From Astragalus membranaceus (lineage: Eukaryota > Streptophyta > Magnoliopsida > Fabales > Fabaceae), in assembly GCA_039519185.1 (NCBI GenBank), contig CM076847.1, positions 39,032,916 to 39,096,915 of the forward strand: 64,000 nt of DNA. Reading direction: 5' to 3'. How positions within the stretch are numbered: the stretch's first letter is position 1; each line of letters starts with the position of its first letter. A program made the translations under genes and the position numbers. Below the pieces are notes generated by a model that made no database searches, was not told where the DNA came from, and was given only the letters and a program-made list of their open reading frames with translations. Positions 1-11,328 of the stretch are shown piece after piece.

Positions 1-1720
1 GCAAGCAAACAAAGTTTCCTTTTTTATCAAACTAATCGATTATGTGCTTCAAATAACTAAAAAGAATAATCGATTAGCAAGCTATCCTTACCTTCCTTTT
101 TTATATACCATAATCGATTAGGGGCTTCAAACAACTAAAGCACATAATCGATTACCACCTTTTAAGGAAGGTTGATAATCGATTATGCACCTGTTTTGTC
201 TTACAACAATAATCGATTATCATCTCACCAAAGTTTCCATCTTCATCAACATAATCGATTAGCATATGTTTCAATTGAAAGACATAATCGATTATGTCAT
301 GCATTAATTGTTAAAAATCAAACGGTTGTGTTTTTGAAACCCTATAAATAGGAAGCTAAGTTTCACCATTTGGGACGGACATTTTTCACGAGATTTGAGA
401 AGAATTGCTCCAGAGACATTTCACGAGATCTGGGAAGACAACTCTCGCAAATCCTATTTTCCAGTTCTCCGCTTCATTTTTGCTCTATTCGCGCCGTTGG
501 TCCGTCCGAGCTGATCTCCTGCAAGGGTTAGTCGGGGTTTGCGTTCTTCAGATCTGTAATATCTGTCTTCATCAGAGGTATTTCAGTCTTTTCATTTGTT
601 AATATTTAGTTATTGTGACCCATGTGATTTAACTTAGCTATAGCGCTTATCGACTCGTTCTTGTATATTATCGTCCATTGCTGATGACAAACCATATGAT
701 TCCCACTCATGCCTAGTGCATCATGTTCTAAGTGGTGAAGATGGTCTCGGGTGATTCAGCTTGCCACTTTCAAACCCTTTCAAAAACATTTTTTTTAGAA
801 CTACGTCGCTTTGATTCCCGTTTGGGATACGTAGGAGCGAGCCACGTCCTCGTCAAGCGCAACAAATAAAAATTCTTTTCATCCCCCTAAACCAATCATT
901 TTCATAAAACAAACAAAAATCATTTTCAAACCCATTGTTGCTAGTAGCTCATCAGAGCCTCTGTTCGTTTGGCTATTAGTGACAATGTCCTTTTCTCCTA
1001 AAAATAATAAACGATGATCCATCATAACCTTTGTTAGTTTGATCATCGTACAAATCAATCTCTTTCGAAAACCACTTTCAAAAAAAAAATAATAAAAAAC
1101 GAGTTGTTATCAATAGTCCATCAGAACCTTCGTTCGTTTGACTAGCGGTACAACTCTCTCTTTTGAGTATTTAGTAAGTGATTCATCATAGCCTCTGCTA
1201 GTTTAATCATTTGCTAACGCTCGTCCTATTTCAAAAAAAACTCACTAAAAAAGATAAAAAAAAAACAAAAACTTTTCAAAAAGAACCAAGAACTACGTAG
1301 CTTTGAATTCTCCATCGCACCGGGAGATACGTAGGAGCGGGCCATGTCCCGTCAAGCACTTTTTCTAAAAACCCTTTTTCCCCCTTTCTCGCAAAAAAAT
1401 AAAATTTTCATTAAGTTTTCCCATTCATCTTCAAACAAGAAATAAATAGGCAAATCTAGGTATTTTTCAAATCAAACGTTAAAACCACACATTTAATTAG
1501 AGGTTCCCTTTCGGTAGAAAGGACGTGCGCGGTGCTAACACCTTCCTCGCACGTAATCGACCCCCGAACCTATATCTCTAGTTTTCAAAAGACCATCCGC
1601 CTTGTCCAAAAGACCTTTTTTCAATGTTTTGGTCTTAAAATCAAAATATTGGTGGCGGCTCCAAAAATTTTCCACGTTGTACATTGAGAAACCCAAGCCG
1701 GGATTTTTTGGGGTGCAACA
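1..1720 (+). repeat. 5' LTR of Ogre-like element (truncated by window start)
   Basis: It matches 9607-11328 almost base for base and ends in ...GTGCAACA directly before the primer-binding site. Its first part (about 627 bp by comparison with the other LTR) lies outside the window. It holds the U3 block of AATCGATT palindromes (to about 295), a TATA box, and the presumed R/U5 region. Confidence 0.9.
342..350 (+). promoter_or_regulatory. TATA box of the Ogre-like LTR
   Basis: CTATAAATA lies just downstream of the AATCGATT-rich U3 block, and the same sequence is at 9950-9958 in the 3' LTR. The position fits the promoter of the retrotransposon transcript. The transcription start is inferred, not seen. 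Confidence 0.65.
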
Positions 1721-1722
1721 GC

Positions 1723-1740
1723 TGGCGACTCCACTGGGGA
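1723..1740 (+). other. Primer-binding site (arginine tRNA type)
   Basis: TGGCGACTCCACTGGGGA lies two bases after the LTR end. The leading TGG complements a tRNA CCA end. Ogre elements of legumes are known to use tRNA-Arg; the assignment here is by that knowledge, not by aligning a tRNA. Confidence 0.75.
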
Positions 1741-2851
1741 ACTTTTAAAAGACGAGGGTCAAGCCTAACTAATTTAAATGTGTGGTTTAATGTATTGTAG
1801 ATTTGATTAAAACCTTGTTTGCCTTTCTTTCTTATCATTGATTGTAGGCATACGCATTTGTGTTCTTCTATGTTGTTCCCTGTCTCATCTTTTATTTCTT
1901 TCTTTTATCGCTTATGCCCATGCATTTTTTTTCAATCCCCATGATCCCCTCTTCTTGGCTCCTCTTCCTAAGGTAAGCAGTATCCTTGTTTATAGATATT
2001 CTAGGTATGAAACCCTAGGGTAGATAACTTGTTATCGCTTGCTTTTGTCTGGACTGCTCTGGTTTTTTATTTCAGGTGGGGTAGTGCTAGGGAAAATGCC
2101 CTTGACACACACTACACTTATACCCTGTGACTATGTGTTTTGAGTGGGACCATAACCCAGGTCTGCAAAAACTTAGGAGAGTGGATTCGAGTAGTGAGAG
2201 CCCATCAGGACCTTTGTCCGTTTGGCTACTTGCGAAAGTTTCAACCAGAGTTGTGCTCTTTCATGATGCCTCACACCTAGCAGTTTGCTGCATTTGTGGG
2301 GAATTTTGTGAAAGGGACTGTAGCTCTGGTGGCCTTGTGAGGGAGTGAATAGAGCTACATGGAAGGATTACCCTTTTAATTGCCCTAGATCATAGGTCTT
2401 ACCTCTTTTTAGGTCACAAGGGCTTTTCCAAAATTGTGTGTGCATTATTGAATCTAGTTTAGTTCATTTCCGCCAACGTTTTTTTTGAAAAAACAACGAA
2501 ATCAAAAAAAAAATAATAAGTTTTTCCTTCTCTTTCATAAATACCTATATGGGGTGGCATATAGGGTATACCGCCCTAATTTTTCAAAACCCCACCTGTA
2601 AATATCTGTCTTTATAACAAGCATCCTCATCATCCGCATTTTACATCATAACAGCATGCATTACATAAGCAAAATTCTGAAAAAATTCATACAGCATTCC
2701 TCATGCATCTAAATACAAAAATAACATAGAGCCATATGCATTGCATTCATTTACGCATTCATACTTGTACTTATAAAATGTTCTACCAACAGAAACGAAA
2801 GGCAAGCTGGTTCGCCAACACCGATACTCCACTCGTCTACAAGCAAGATTA
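1741..2851 (+). other. 5' leader of the Ogre-like element, no convincing gene
   Basis: This stretch runs from the primer site to the gag start. Short open frames (for example 1838-2023 and 2127-2348) have no recognisable domain. Ogre elements often carry an extra ORF before gag; I see none intact here. Confidence 0.5.
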
Positions 2852-5060
2852 ATGACTAGCAATCAACATCTCGAGAATGAGGACCCCCTGGGTCAAGATG
2901 AGTCGGTTGTGGAGATTCTTAATCCTGAGCAGCTGGCTCAAGAGAATCAAGCTTTGAAGACCAAAGTGGAGGCTATGGAAGCACAGATGGTCGAAGTAAT
3001 GAGTATGCTACAGAATCTGAGGGGTGGGGCCGCCGCTGTTGTAAATTCTGAATGGGTTGTTACTCCTCCGGTGTCCGCTGAAGTTACAACTACTCACACC
3101 TCTTATGGACAGGGGGTCAGTCACTTTGCCCATCCTCCAGGGGCGAGTGGACAGAGTCATCTGAATGCACCGATATATCCTTGGGGGATGCCCATGGGTT
3201 ATATGCCGCCTACTGCTGAAGCTATTCCTGTGGGGTCGAGTCAACCTGTCACGACTATGCCCGGTGGAGCTGCTATGGGACCACAAATTCATACTCCTAG
3301 TCCTGATACTGTACTGCCAAGAGGTTCACCTAGTCCTACTCTGGGAGTTACTGTGAACCCTCAGAACGCTGTCCATCATATGGGAAACCCTGCTCAGCAT
3401 GGGGGTTATTATCACGGTCCGGGGAACTATCCACAAGGTCATTTGTTTGGGAACACTCAGCATGGGGATCGGTATCACTCGCTTGAAGAGCGCTTAAGAG
3501 CTGTGGAAGGATCAGGAACTAGAGCCAGGGATGCCCGAGATTTGTGCCTTGTCCCAGATGTTGTTATACCCCCTAAATTCAAAACACCTGACTTTGATAA
3601 ATATCGCGGCACCGGGTGTCCATCTAGCCATTTGACGATGTATGGCCGCTTATGCTCATGATGATAAGGTGCTCATTCATTATTTCCAGGACAGTCTGAC
3701 TGGGGCATCACTAGATTGGTACATGCAGCTGCAATCCTCCGAAGTTCACAGTTGGAAGGATCTCTCTGAAGCCTTTCTAAAACAATACCAGTATAACATT
3801 GACCTTGCTCCAGACCGGTCTCAATTGCAGCACATGAGCAAAGGAGATAGAGAATCATTCAAAGAATATGCTCAAAAATGGAGGAGCATAGCTGCTCAGG
3901 TGAAGCCGCCATTAACTGAAAAGGAGATGGTGTACATGTTTATGGAGACCCTTCCAGGGCTGTATTATGATAGGTTGGTGGGGAGCGTTTCGTCCAATTT
4001 CTCAGATATGGTTGTTATTGGGGAACGATTAGAGCACGGACTGCGTAGCGGAAAGATTGCTGAAGGTTTTGGCAATTCTAGTGGACAAAAGAAACCCTTC
4101 TCCAATTTCCCCAAGAAGAAAGAAGGGGAAACCAATGTTATTTCCGCAGGGGGAGGCCCATCTTTCAGCTCTCCACAGCAGGCGGTGCCATTATCTTTCA
4201 ACTCTCCGCAGCAAACTAATTCAGGCTACAGAGCCCAGAACTATCAAGAGAAGAGGCGTGCTAATTTTGATCCGATCCCGATGACCTATACTGAATTGTT
4301 CGATCATCTTGTCTCAAAGAATTTGGTCAATACTCGCCCCATGAAGCCTATACAACCTCCCTTTCCTAGGGGGTACAATGCTGATGCTACTTGTAGCTTT
4401 CATAGTGGAGGAGTCGGCCACACGGTGGAGGACTGCAAGGCTTTCAAATATGTAGTCCAGGATTTAATTGACGCCAACTGGATCTCTTTCAAGCCGAACA
4501 GTCCCAGTACAACTACAAACCCCCTACCGGAACATGGGACACCATCCGCTAATGCAGTAGAGGATTCTGTGGGGCAGACAATGATAAAAGATGTTAAGTG
4601 TATCCAGACTCCTCTGGAAAATATACATGCTGAGTTGTGTCGTCGTGGTGTTATCAAGAAGGGCTGTGTATGCGCCGATCCTTTATGTGTGGGTGCCTGT
4701 GAAGTTTTCAAGTCAGTCCTGCAAGACCTGATAGATCGGTGCGTGGTTCAGATAGGGACCCATGATATTGAAGATGAAAAAGAAATCAATGAGGAAGTAA
4801 TAGCGGTGCCTATGAAAGAAAGATGTTGGGATACCCTAGGGGAGTCCAGTGGAAAGTTTGACTACTTGGTCAGATATGACGCTCCCGAAAGTGCTCAAAT
4901 CCGAATGGAAGACATCCAGCCCACAGGATGGGATGAGGAAGAGGAACAACACGATCAAATTGCTGTCATCAATGATGGTACTAAGTCAGAAGAGGGTGGT
5001 GCAAACCTGGTTTGTCGCTGCAGTGCTGGTGAAAGAATTAAAGAATTGAAAGACTGTTGA
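2852..5060 (+). pseudogene. Ogre/Tat-type gag, frameshifted
   Basis: Gag is the structural protein that packages retrotransposon RNA. The first frame (2852-3661, 269 aa) starts with a Glu/Gln-rich coiled-coil-like segment (about residues 20-60), then a Pro/Gly/His-rich linker, and ends in the start of the capsid-like region. The second frame (3642-5060) holds the conserved capsid stretch with HYFQDSLTGASLDWY near its start and a Tat-type zinc-knuckle variant, CSFHSGGVGHTVEDC. The two frames overlap by about 20 bases; a small deletion of roughly 11 nt near 3640 explains the break. The C-terminal end runs into a stop with no protease motif. This copy probably makes no full-length Gag unless frameshifting occurs. 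Confidence 0.8.
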
Positions 5061-6771
5061 TCCTCCTGGGACCTTTGATTTAAAGTAGTCATTTGTAATG
5101 CAACCCTGTGGCTCTGCCCAAGGCCACAGGACCAGTTGTTAGGGGCGCACATGTTTTTATTTTCTAAATCATCATCATCAATAAAAACGTTGTTTTTGAA
5201 TTCCAATCAATAAAAATCAATTCCTTTTCATTTCATGTGTCTCTTCTTTTCTTTATTATTTTTGCTTGCTTGTCTCACCTTCCATTCTGCTTTTTCGCCT
5301 CGGCAAAAAGCGAATCCACAGTAATTGTCTCTCAAAATAACAGTGCCAACGGTCCATATTTTGACTTTGATCACCTTATTAATCAGGCAGAGGGGGACGT
5401 TGAGAAAGACCGGGAAAATCCTCCAGAAAGTTAATGAAGCAAGGAAAAAGGGTTATTCAGCGTCGCGGGGAATCCGCTGAAGTGATCAACTTGGGGACCG
5501 CTGAGAACAAGAAAGAGGTCAAGATGGGTGCTTCAATAAAGGAAAATTAGAGCTCAAAAGGGAAATAAAGAAGAAGGGCAAGTGCATGAAAATAAGTGAA
5601 TTATCGTCCTAGAGTTAATTTTTGAGGAAATAAGCAATCATGATTTGAAATGAAGTTGGACGACCATTCCATATCCAAGAACAAAATCCTCTCCTACCCA
5701 CCGTAAGCCAAGAAAATCCCAAAGAGAAAAACAAAATCCTTTCCGACCCATCTTAAGCCAAGAAAAAGCCAAAAATCCAAAAGTCACCTTAGACAAGGAT
5801 TACCTCGAAAAAAAACATTGCATCGTTCTTTATCAGTTCACCCAAGCTCAAAAAAAAAAAAAAAAAGAGAAAGACAAGCCAAGTAAGAATTAGCTCGCTA
5901 GGTTGAAAACCCACAAAGGGCGGCCTAGGCAAAGTCAGAGCGACCCGGTGGATTGAAAACCCGCAAAGGGCGATCCAGGCAAAAATTAGGGTCTAAAAAC
6001 TTAAAAGTAAAGAAAGGCATACAACTCTCCTACAAGCTTGGATGAGGGAGTGGTCAAGGTCAAGGACATAGATGTTTGGCACTGTTCCACAGAGACGGAC
6101 AATCAGAATTTAGTTTCTCCCTTTTTTTTTCGTGTCTTTTTATAGTTTAAACTCTCAAGTGTAATAAACAATCGGCGTAACTTCTTGTGCGACCGGTTTC
6201 CGCATTAATAAAGTTCAAATTTCTCGTATCTGTTCACTCTTTTATTTTCTGCTTTTTCTGCTCAAAATAAACGTTTTATGATGATGATGGTCCTGAACTG
6301 TAAAACATGTGCATATATCATAGAGCATTGCAAATCATTACGAGATTCTTAAGAGTCCTGAGAGAAAGCACACCCTCAAAATCAGTCAATCATGCAAGAG
6401 AAAGCAACTACATCCACGATTGCTTCAAACCAGCAAAGTCAAGACCAACATGCACTCAGCCCATGAGCCCAACAGGTTCCTCAGTCTCATGTCATGAGTG
6501 TCGCGGGTTGGCTGAACCAGCAAAAAAAAAAAAAAAAGGCAATAAACAAACACAGTCATGCATCACATTCATCATGCATAAAATCATGCATTTATCAGGC
6601 AGGAAAATAATGATAATAAAGTAAAGAAAAAGAGAAATGCAGGCATTTGCATTCATCATAAGAGAAAGAAAAAGAAAATAGCAATCATGGCATTTGCATC
6701 ATGCATCTCATAAAAAAAAAAAAACAAAACGAAGCCTTCCATTGCATACACTGGCATCCCATGCGGTCAAA

Positions 6772-6925
6772 CCAGACCTTTGTGTCCATGAACCAGACCT
6801 TTGTGTCCTTAAACCAGACCTTTAGGGCCCATAAATCAGACCAGTATGCAGACACATATTGCTCCATAAACCAGGCTTGTCGGCCCATAAACCAGACTCG
6901 TTGTGATCCTTAAATCAGACTAATG
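6772..6925 (+). repeat. Degenerate ~20-bp tandem repeat (AAACCAGACCTTTGTGTCC type)
   Basis: About seven diverged copies of a unit of about 20-22 bp with the core AACCAGACC follow each other. Later copies lose the TTTGTGTCC part. It looks like an older, decaying array of the kind seen better preserved at 7302. Confidence 0.6.
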
Positions 6926-7301
6926 TCGAGTCCATAATTTAGCATTCCATCAAATAAACCAAAGCATTTCACAACTCTCAAGCATTGCATTTGCATACCC
7001 GCACTTCATAAATAAAAAAAAAAAAAAAAGCAACCATCAAGGAAAGCCAAAAGAGAATATCAAAAGCGTCCAGCATTGCATGCATCCACATAGCATACAT
7101 CTGCATTACATTTGCATAACCGCATCCACCACATTCATCATCACACCAAAATCATAGCATTGCATGCACATGCATAACATGCCCCTTGCATAACATACAC
7201 CCATACTCCATCCACCATTCCTTGCATCAATTAACGTATGCAGGTACCTCAATCCAATACAGCAGCATCGGTCATTTCAAATCAACCAATCAACAGAATT
7301 T

Positions 7302-8080
7302 GTGAGCCCTCTGCGCTCATCCTGAGCCCTCTGTGCTCTCCCTGAGCCCTCTGTGCTCATCCTGAGCCCTCTGTGCTCTCCATGAGCCCTCTGTGCTCCC
7401 CCTGAGCCCTCTGCGCTCATCCTGAGCCCTCTGTGCTCCCCCTGAGCCCTCTGTGCTCCCCCTGAGCCCTCTGTGCTCTCCCTGAGCCCTCTGTGCTCTC
7501 CCTGAGCCCTCTGTGCTCCCCCTGAGCCCTCTGCGCTCATCCTGAGCCCTCTGTGCTCCCCCTGAGCCCTCTGTGCTCCCCCTGAGCCCTCTGTGCTCCT
7601 CCTGAGCCCTCTGCACTCCCCCTGAGCCCTCGGTGCTCCCCCTGAGCCCTCTGTGCTCCCCCTGAGCCCTCTGCGCTCATCCTGAGCCCTCTGTGCTCCC
7701 CCTGAGCCCTCTGCGCTCATCCTGAGCCCTCTGTGCTCCTCCTGAGCCCTCTGTGCTCCTCCTGGGCCCTCTGTGCTCCCCCTGAGCCCTCTGCGCTCAT
7801 CCTGAGCCCTCTGTGCTCCTCCTGAGCCCTCTGTGCTCCTCTTGAGCCCTCTGCGCTCATCCTGAGCCCTCTGCGATCCTCCTGAGCCCTCTGTGCTCCC
7901 CCTGAGCCCTCCGCGCTCATCCTGAGCCCTCCGCGCTCATCCTGAGCCCTCCGCGCTCATCCTGAGCCCTTTGTACTCCTCCTGAGCCCTCTGTGCTCCT
8001 CCTGAGCCCTCTGTGCTCCTCCTGAGCCCTCTGTGCTCATCCCGAGCCCTCCGCGCTCATCCTGAGCCCTCAGTGCTCCT
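7302..8080 (+). repeat. 20-bp minisatellite, about 39 copies
   Basis: The unit CCTGAGCCCTCTGTGCTCCC repeats in strict 20-bp register with almost no length change. Variants differ mainly at the last 2-3 bases (CCC, CAT, CCT, CTC) and at TGTG versus TGCG. Because 20 is not a multiple of 3, all three minus-strand frames stay open and give artificial 20-residue protein repeats; I do not treat these as genes. The array sits in the 3' untranslated region of the retroelement. Confidence 0.95.
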
Positions 8081-8130
8081 TCCTTACTGCTTTCTTTACC
8101 GCGTTCTTTGCCGCTTTATTTCCTGCTTCT

Positions 8131-8254
8131 GCACGCCAAGTGCCCATTTACTTTTCTGTTTGCACGCCAAGTGCCCATTTACCTTTCTGTTTGCACGCCA
8201 AGTGCCCATTTACTTTTCTGTTTGCACGCCAAGTGCCCATCTTACTTTTCTGTC
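8131..8254 (+). repeat. 31-bp tandem repeat, 4 copies
   Basis: Units start at 8131, 8162, 8193 and 8224 with GCACGCCAAGTGCCCATTTA; the last copy has a small change. It lies directly after the 20-bp array. Confidence 0.85.
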
Positions 8255-8640
8255 TGCTTTAGTTGAACATTTCAATCAATCGATCAATAGGATTCGTGAA
8301 TCCCTTCAGGACCCAAGTGTCCCTTCAAAAGCAGACTTCACCTTGCATTCGAGCTGCGGGTAAGTCCTTCAGACCCCGAGTGGTCCGTCAGACTAGTTGT
8401 GTCAGCCTAAGACACAATGGACGTCCTACATGGTCAACATATCAGTTCCGGATCTGATCTTGACCCATCATGGCTGCTCGGAAAAGGCCACCCCTTCAGG
8501 CAGACCGTTTTACTAGTACTGTTGCTAGTTTGCGCTCCATCAGACCCATTTGGTCCATCAGGCTTAGGCATGCCCTTCAGACCTCGTCGGTCCTTCAGTT
8601 TAACTCTAATCAATGCGCCAAGCATCGACTGCGAATTAGA

Positions 8641-8754
8641 CCTTCAGAGCCTTAGTGCTCCTTCAGACCTTGAGCGGTCCTTCAAAGCCTTAGTGCTCCT
8701 TCAGACCCTGAGTGGTCCTTCAGAGCCTTAGTGCTCCTTCAGATCCCGAGTGGT
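8641..8754 (+). repeat. 38-bp tandem repeat, 3 copies
   Basis: Units start at 8641, 8679 and 8717. Each contains AGCCTTAGTGCTCCTTCAGA, which resembles the core of the 20-bp array at 7302-8080, and a second half with GAGTGGTCC. The likeness suggests that both arrays grew from one local sequence. Confidence 0.8.
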
Positions 8755-8966
8755 CCGTCATTTTCTCTCGGTTAATGCGCCAGGTGTTAACCATTCCCCG
8801 TTTGTTCTCAAGCCCATCTTTTCAAAAAAAAAAACATAGAAAAAGAAAAAGAGGAAAATTCGGGTTTCCCCAAATGGACAAAATCGGTATAATTTCTGAA
8901 TTCTTTATCTTCATTTTACCTTGGAATATGTTTCGGCCAATTCATATTCCTCGTTAAAATTCAGAT

Positions 8967-8979
8967 AAAGAGGGGCAGC
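8967..8979 (+). other. Polypurine tract of the Ogre-like element
   Basis: AAAGAGGGGCAGC lies immediately before the TG that opens the 3' LTR, the expected position of the plus-strand primer. Confidence 0.75.
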
Positions 8980-11328
8980 TGTCATACCCCAATTTTGTCC
9001 GGCTTAGGTCAAAACCCTAATTTTCCCCACAAAAAAATAATAATAATAAAATGTATTGCATTTTGGGTCCTAGAAACCATGCCAAAGTTTTTGAAATCAT
9101 TTTTAGGGTTAGAATGCACTTTTTGGGAAATTAGGGTTTTTGGGGGTCAAAAAGGGCATTTTGGTCATTTCTCACAAAAGGGTCTATAAAAATAATTTTT
9201 GCATGAAAATATTTTTCAATAAGCCTCATGCTTGAAAATAATTTTTTGAAAGAATAAAATCGATTTTATCATGCATATAATATATTCTTGATGAATAAGG
9301 AAGGTATCCATATTTTCAGGAAAGCAAATAATCGATTACCTTCTTGTTTCATTCAAGCCAATAATCGATTATTTGCTCTATGAAAACAAGCAAATAATCG
9401 ATTATTCCCTCCCCTTTTGAAGCACATAATCGATTATTAGGATGCCCATATTTTCAGGAAAGCAAATAATCGATTACCTTTTTATCTCATTCAAGCAAAT
9501 AATCGATTATTTGCTCTATGAAATCAAGCAAATAATCGATTATTCCCTCCCCTTTTGAAGCACATGATCGATTAGCATCCTATTTTAACTAAATACATAA
9601 TCGATTAGCAAGCAAACAAAGTTTCCTTTCTTATCAAACTAATCGATTATGTGCTTCAAATAACTAAAAAGAATAATCGATTAGCAAGCTATCCTTACCT
9701 TCCTTTTTTATATACCATAATCGATTAGGGGCTTCAAACAACTAAAGCACATAATCGATTACCACCTTTTAAGGAAGGTTGATAATCGATTATGCACCTG
9801 TTTTGTCTTACAACAATAATCGATTATCATCTCACCAAAGTTTCCATCTTCATCAACATAATCGATTAGCATATGTTTCAATTGAAAGACATAATCGATT
9901 ATGTCATGCATTAATTGTTAAAAATCAAACGGTTGTGTTTTTGAAACCCTATAAATAGGAAGCTAAGTTTCACCATTTGGGACGGACATTTTTCACGAGA
10001 TCTGAGAAGAATTGCTCCAGAGACATTTCACGAGATCTGGGAAGACAACTCTCGCAAATCCTATTTTCCAGTTCTCCGCTTCATTTTTGCTCTATTCGCG
10101 CCGTTGGTCCGTCCGAGCTGATCTCCTGCAAGGGTTAGTCGGGGTTTGCGTTCTTCAGATCTGTAATATCTGTCTTCATCAGAGGTATTTCAGTCTTTTC
10201 ATTTGTTAATATTTAGTTATTGTGACCCATGTGATTTAACTTAGCTATAGCGCTTATCGACTCGTTCTTGTATATTATCGTCCATTGCTGATGATGAACC
10301 ATATGATTCCCACTCATGCCTAGTGCATCATGTTCTAAGTGGTGAAGATGGTCTCGGGTGATTCAGCTTGCCACTTTCAAACCCTTTCAAAAACATTTTT
10401 TTTAGAACTACGTCGCTTTGATTCCCGTTTGGGATACGTAGGAGCGAGCCACGTCCTCGTCAAGCGCAACAAATAAAAATTCTTTTCATCCCCCTAAACC
10501 AATCATTTTCATAAAACAAACAAAAATCATTTTCAAACCCATTGTTGCTAGTAGCTCATCAGAGCCTCTGTTCGTTTGGCTATTAGTGACAATGTCCTTT
10601 TCTCCTAAAAATAATAAACGATGATCCATCATAACCTTTGTTAGTTTGATCATCGTACAAATCAATCTCTTTCGAAAACCACTTTCAAAAAAATAAATAA
10701 TAAAAAACGAGTTGTTATCAATAGTCCATCAGAACCTTCGTTCGTTTGACTAGCGGTACAACTCTCTCTTTTGAGTATTTAGTAAGTGATTCATCATAGC
10801 CTCTGCTAGTTTAATCATTTGCTAACGCTCGTCCTATTTCAAAAAAAACTCACTAAAAAAGATAAAAAAAAAACAAAAACTTTTCAAAAAGAACCAAGAA
10901 CTACGTAGCTTTGAATTCTCCATCGCACCGGGAGATACGTAGGAGCGGGCCATGTCCCGTCAAGCACTTTTTCTAAAAACCCTTTTTCCCCCTTTCTCGC
11001 AAAAAAATAAAGTTTTCATTAAGTTTTCCCATTCATCTTCAAACAAGAAATAAATAGACAAATCTAGGTATTTTTCAAATCAAATGTTAAAACCACACAT
11101 TTAATTAGAGGTTCCCTTTCGGTAGAAAGGACGTGCGCGGTGCTAACACCTTCCTCGCACGTAATCGACCCCCGAACCTATATCTCTAGTTTTCAAAAGA
11201 CCATCCGCCTTGTCCAAAAGACCTTTTTTCAATGTTTTGGTCTTAAAATCAAAATATTGGTGGCGGCTCCAAAAATTTTCCACGTTGTACATTGAGAAAC
11301 CCAAGCTGGGATTTTTCGGGGTGCAACA
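8980..11328 (+). repeat. 3' LTR of Ogre-like element (2349 bp)
   Basis: It opens with TGTCATACCCC and closes with GTGCAACA. The region 9259-9902 contains about 17 exact AATCGATT palindromes, part of them within a 138-bp direct duplication (9311-9448 and 9449-9586). A TATA box is at 9950-9958. The first about 170 bp and last about 370 bp are homologous to the ends of the solo LTR at 51088-52005. Confidence 0.9.

Larger units (their letters stand above)
5061..8966 (+). other. Non-coding 3' region of the Ogre-like element with several tandem repeats
   Basis: No pol domain is seen in any frame over 3.9 kb. Instead it contains A-rich tracts, CATT/GCAT-rich sequence and at least four separate short tandem arrays (listed separately). 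Variable 3' regions with tandem repeats are a known property of Ogre/Tat elements. Confidence 0.7.
1..11328 (+). mobile_element. Ogre/Tat-like gag-only LTR retrotransposon (5' end outside window)
   Basis: Two near-identical long terminal repeats (1-1720 partial, 8980-11328 complete) bracket an interior with a primer-binding site, a gag region, a long non-coding stretch and a polypurine tract. The gag type and arginine-tRNA-like primer site point to the Ogre/Tat lineage of Ty3/gypsy elements. No protease, reverse transcriptase, RNase H or integrase reading frame is seen between gag and the 3' LTR, so it should depend on enzymes supplied by another element. I count about ten differences over the shared 1720 bp of LTR, roughly 0.6 percent, so insertion was recent. 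It lies inside an older gypsy element whose remains follow at 11329. Confidence 0.85.

Noticed and set aside
405..602. 65-residue ORF, identical copy at 10012-10209
   Set aside because: It lies in the R/U5 part of both LTRs; identical because the LTRs are, with no domain. It could be a leader peptide, but nothing supports it.
7277..7920. Overlapping minus-strand ORFs of 147, 99 and 67 residues with Arg/Gly/Glu repeats
   Set aside because: They are a by-product of a 20-bp tandem array lacking stops; all frames are open, and no start context or domain supports coding.
9259..9902. CRISPR-like regular spacing of AATCGATT
   Set aside because: This is plant nuclear DNA, the repeated motif is only 8 bp and palindromic, spacing varies, and it lies in LTRs.
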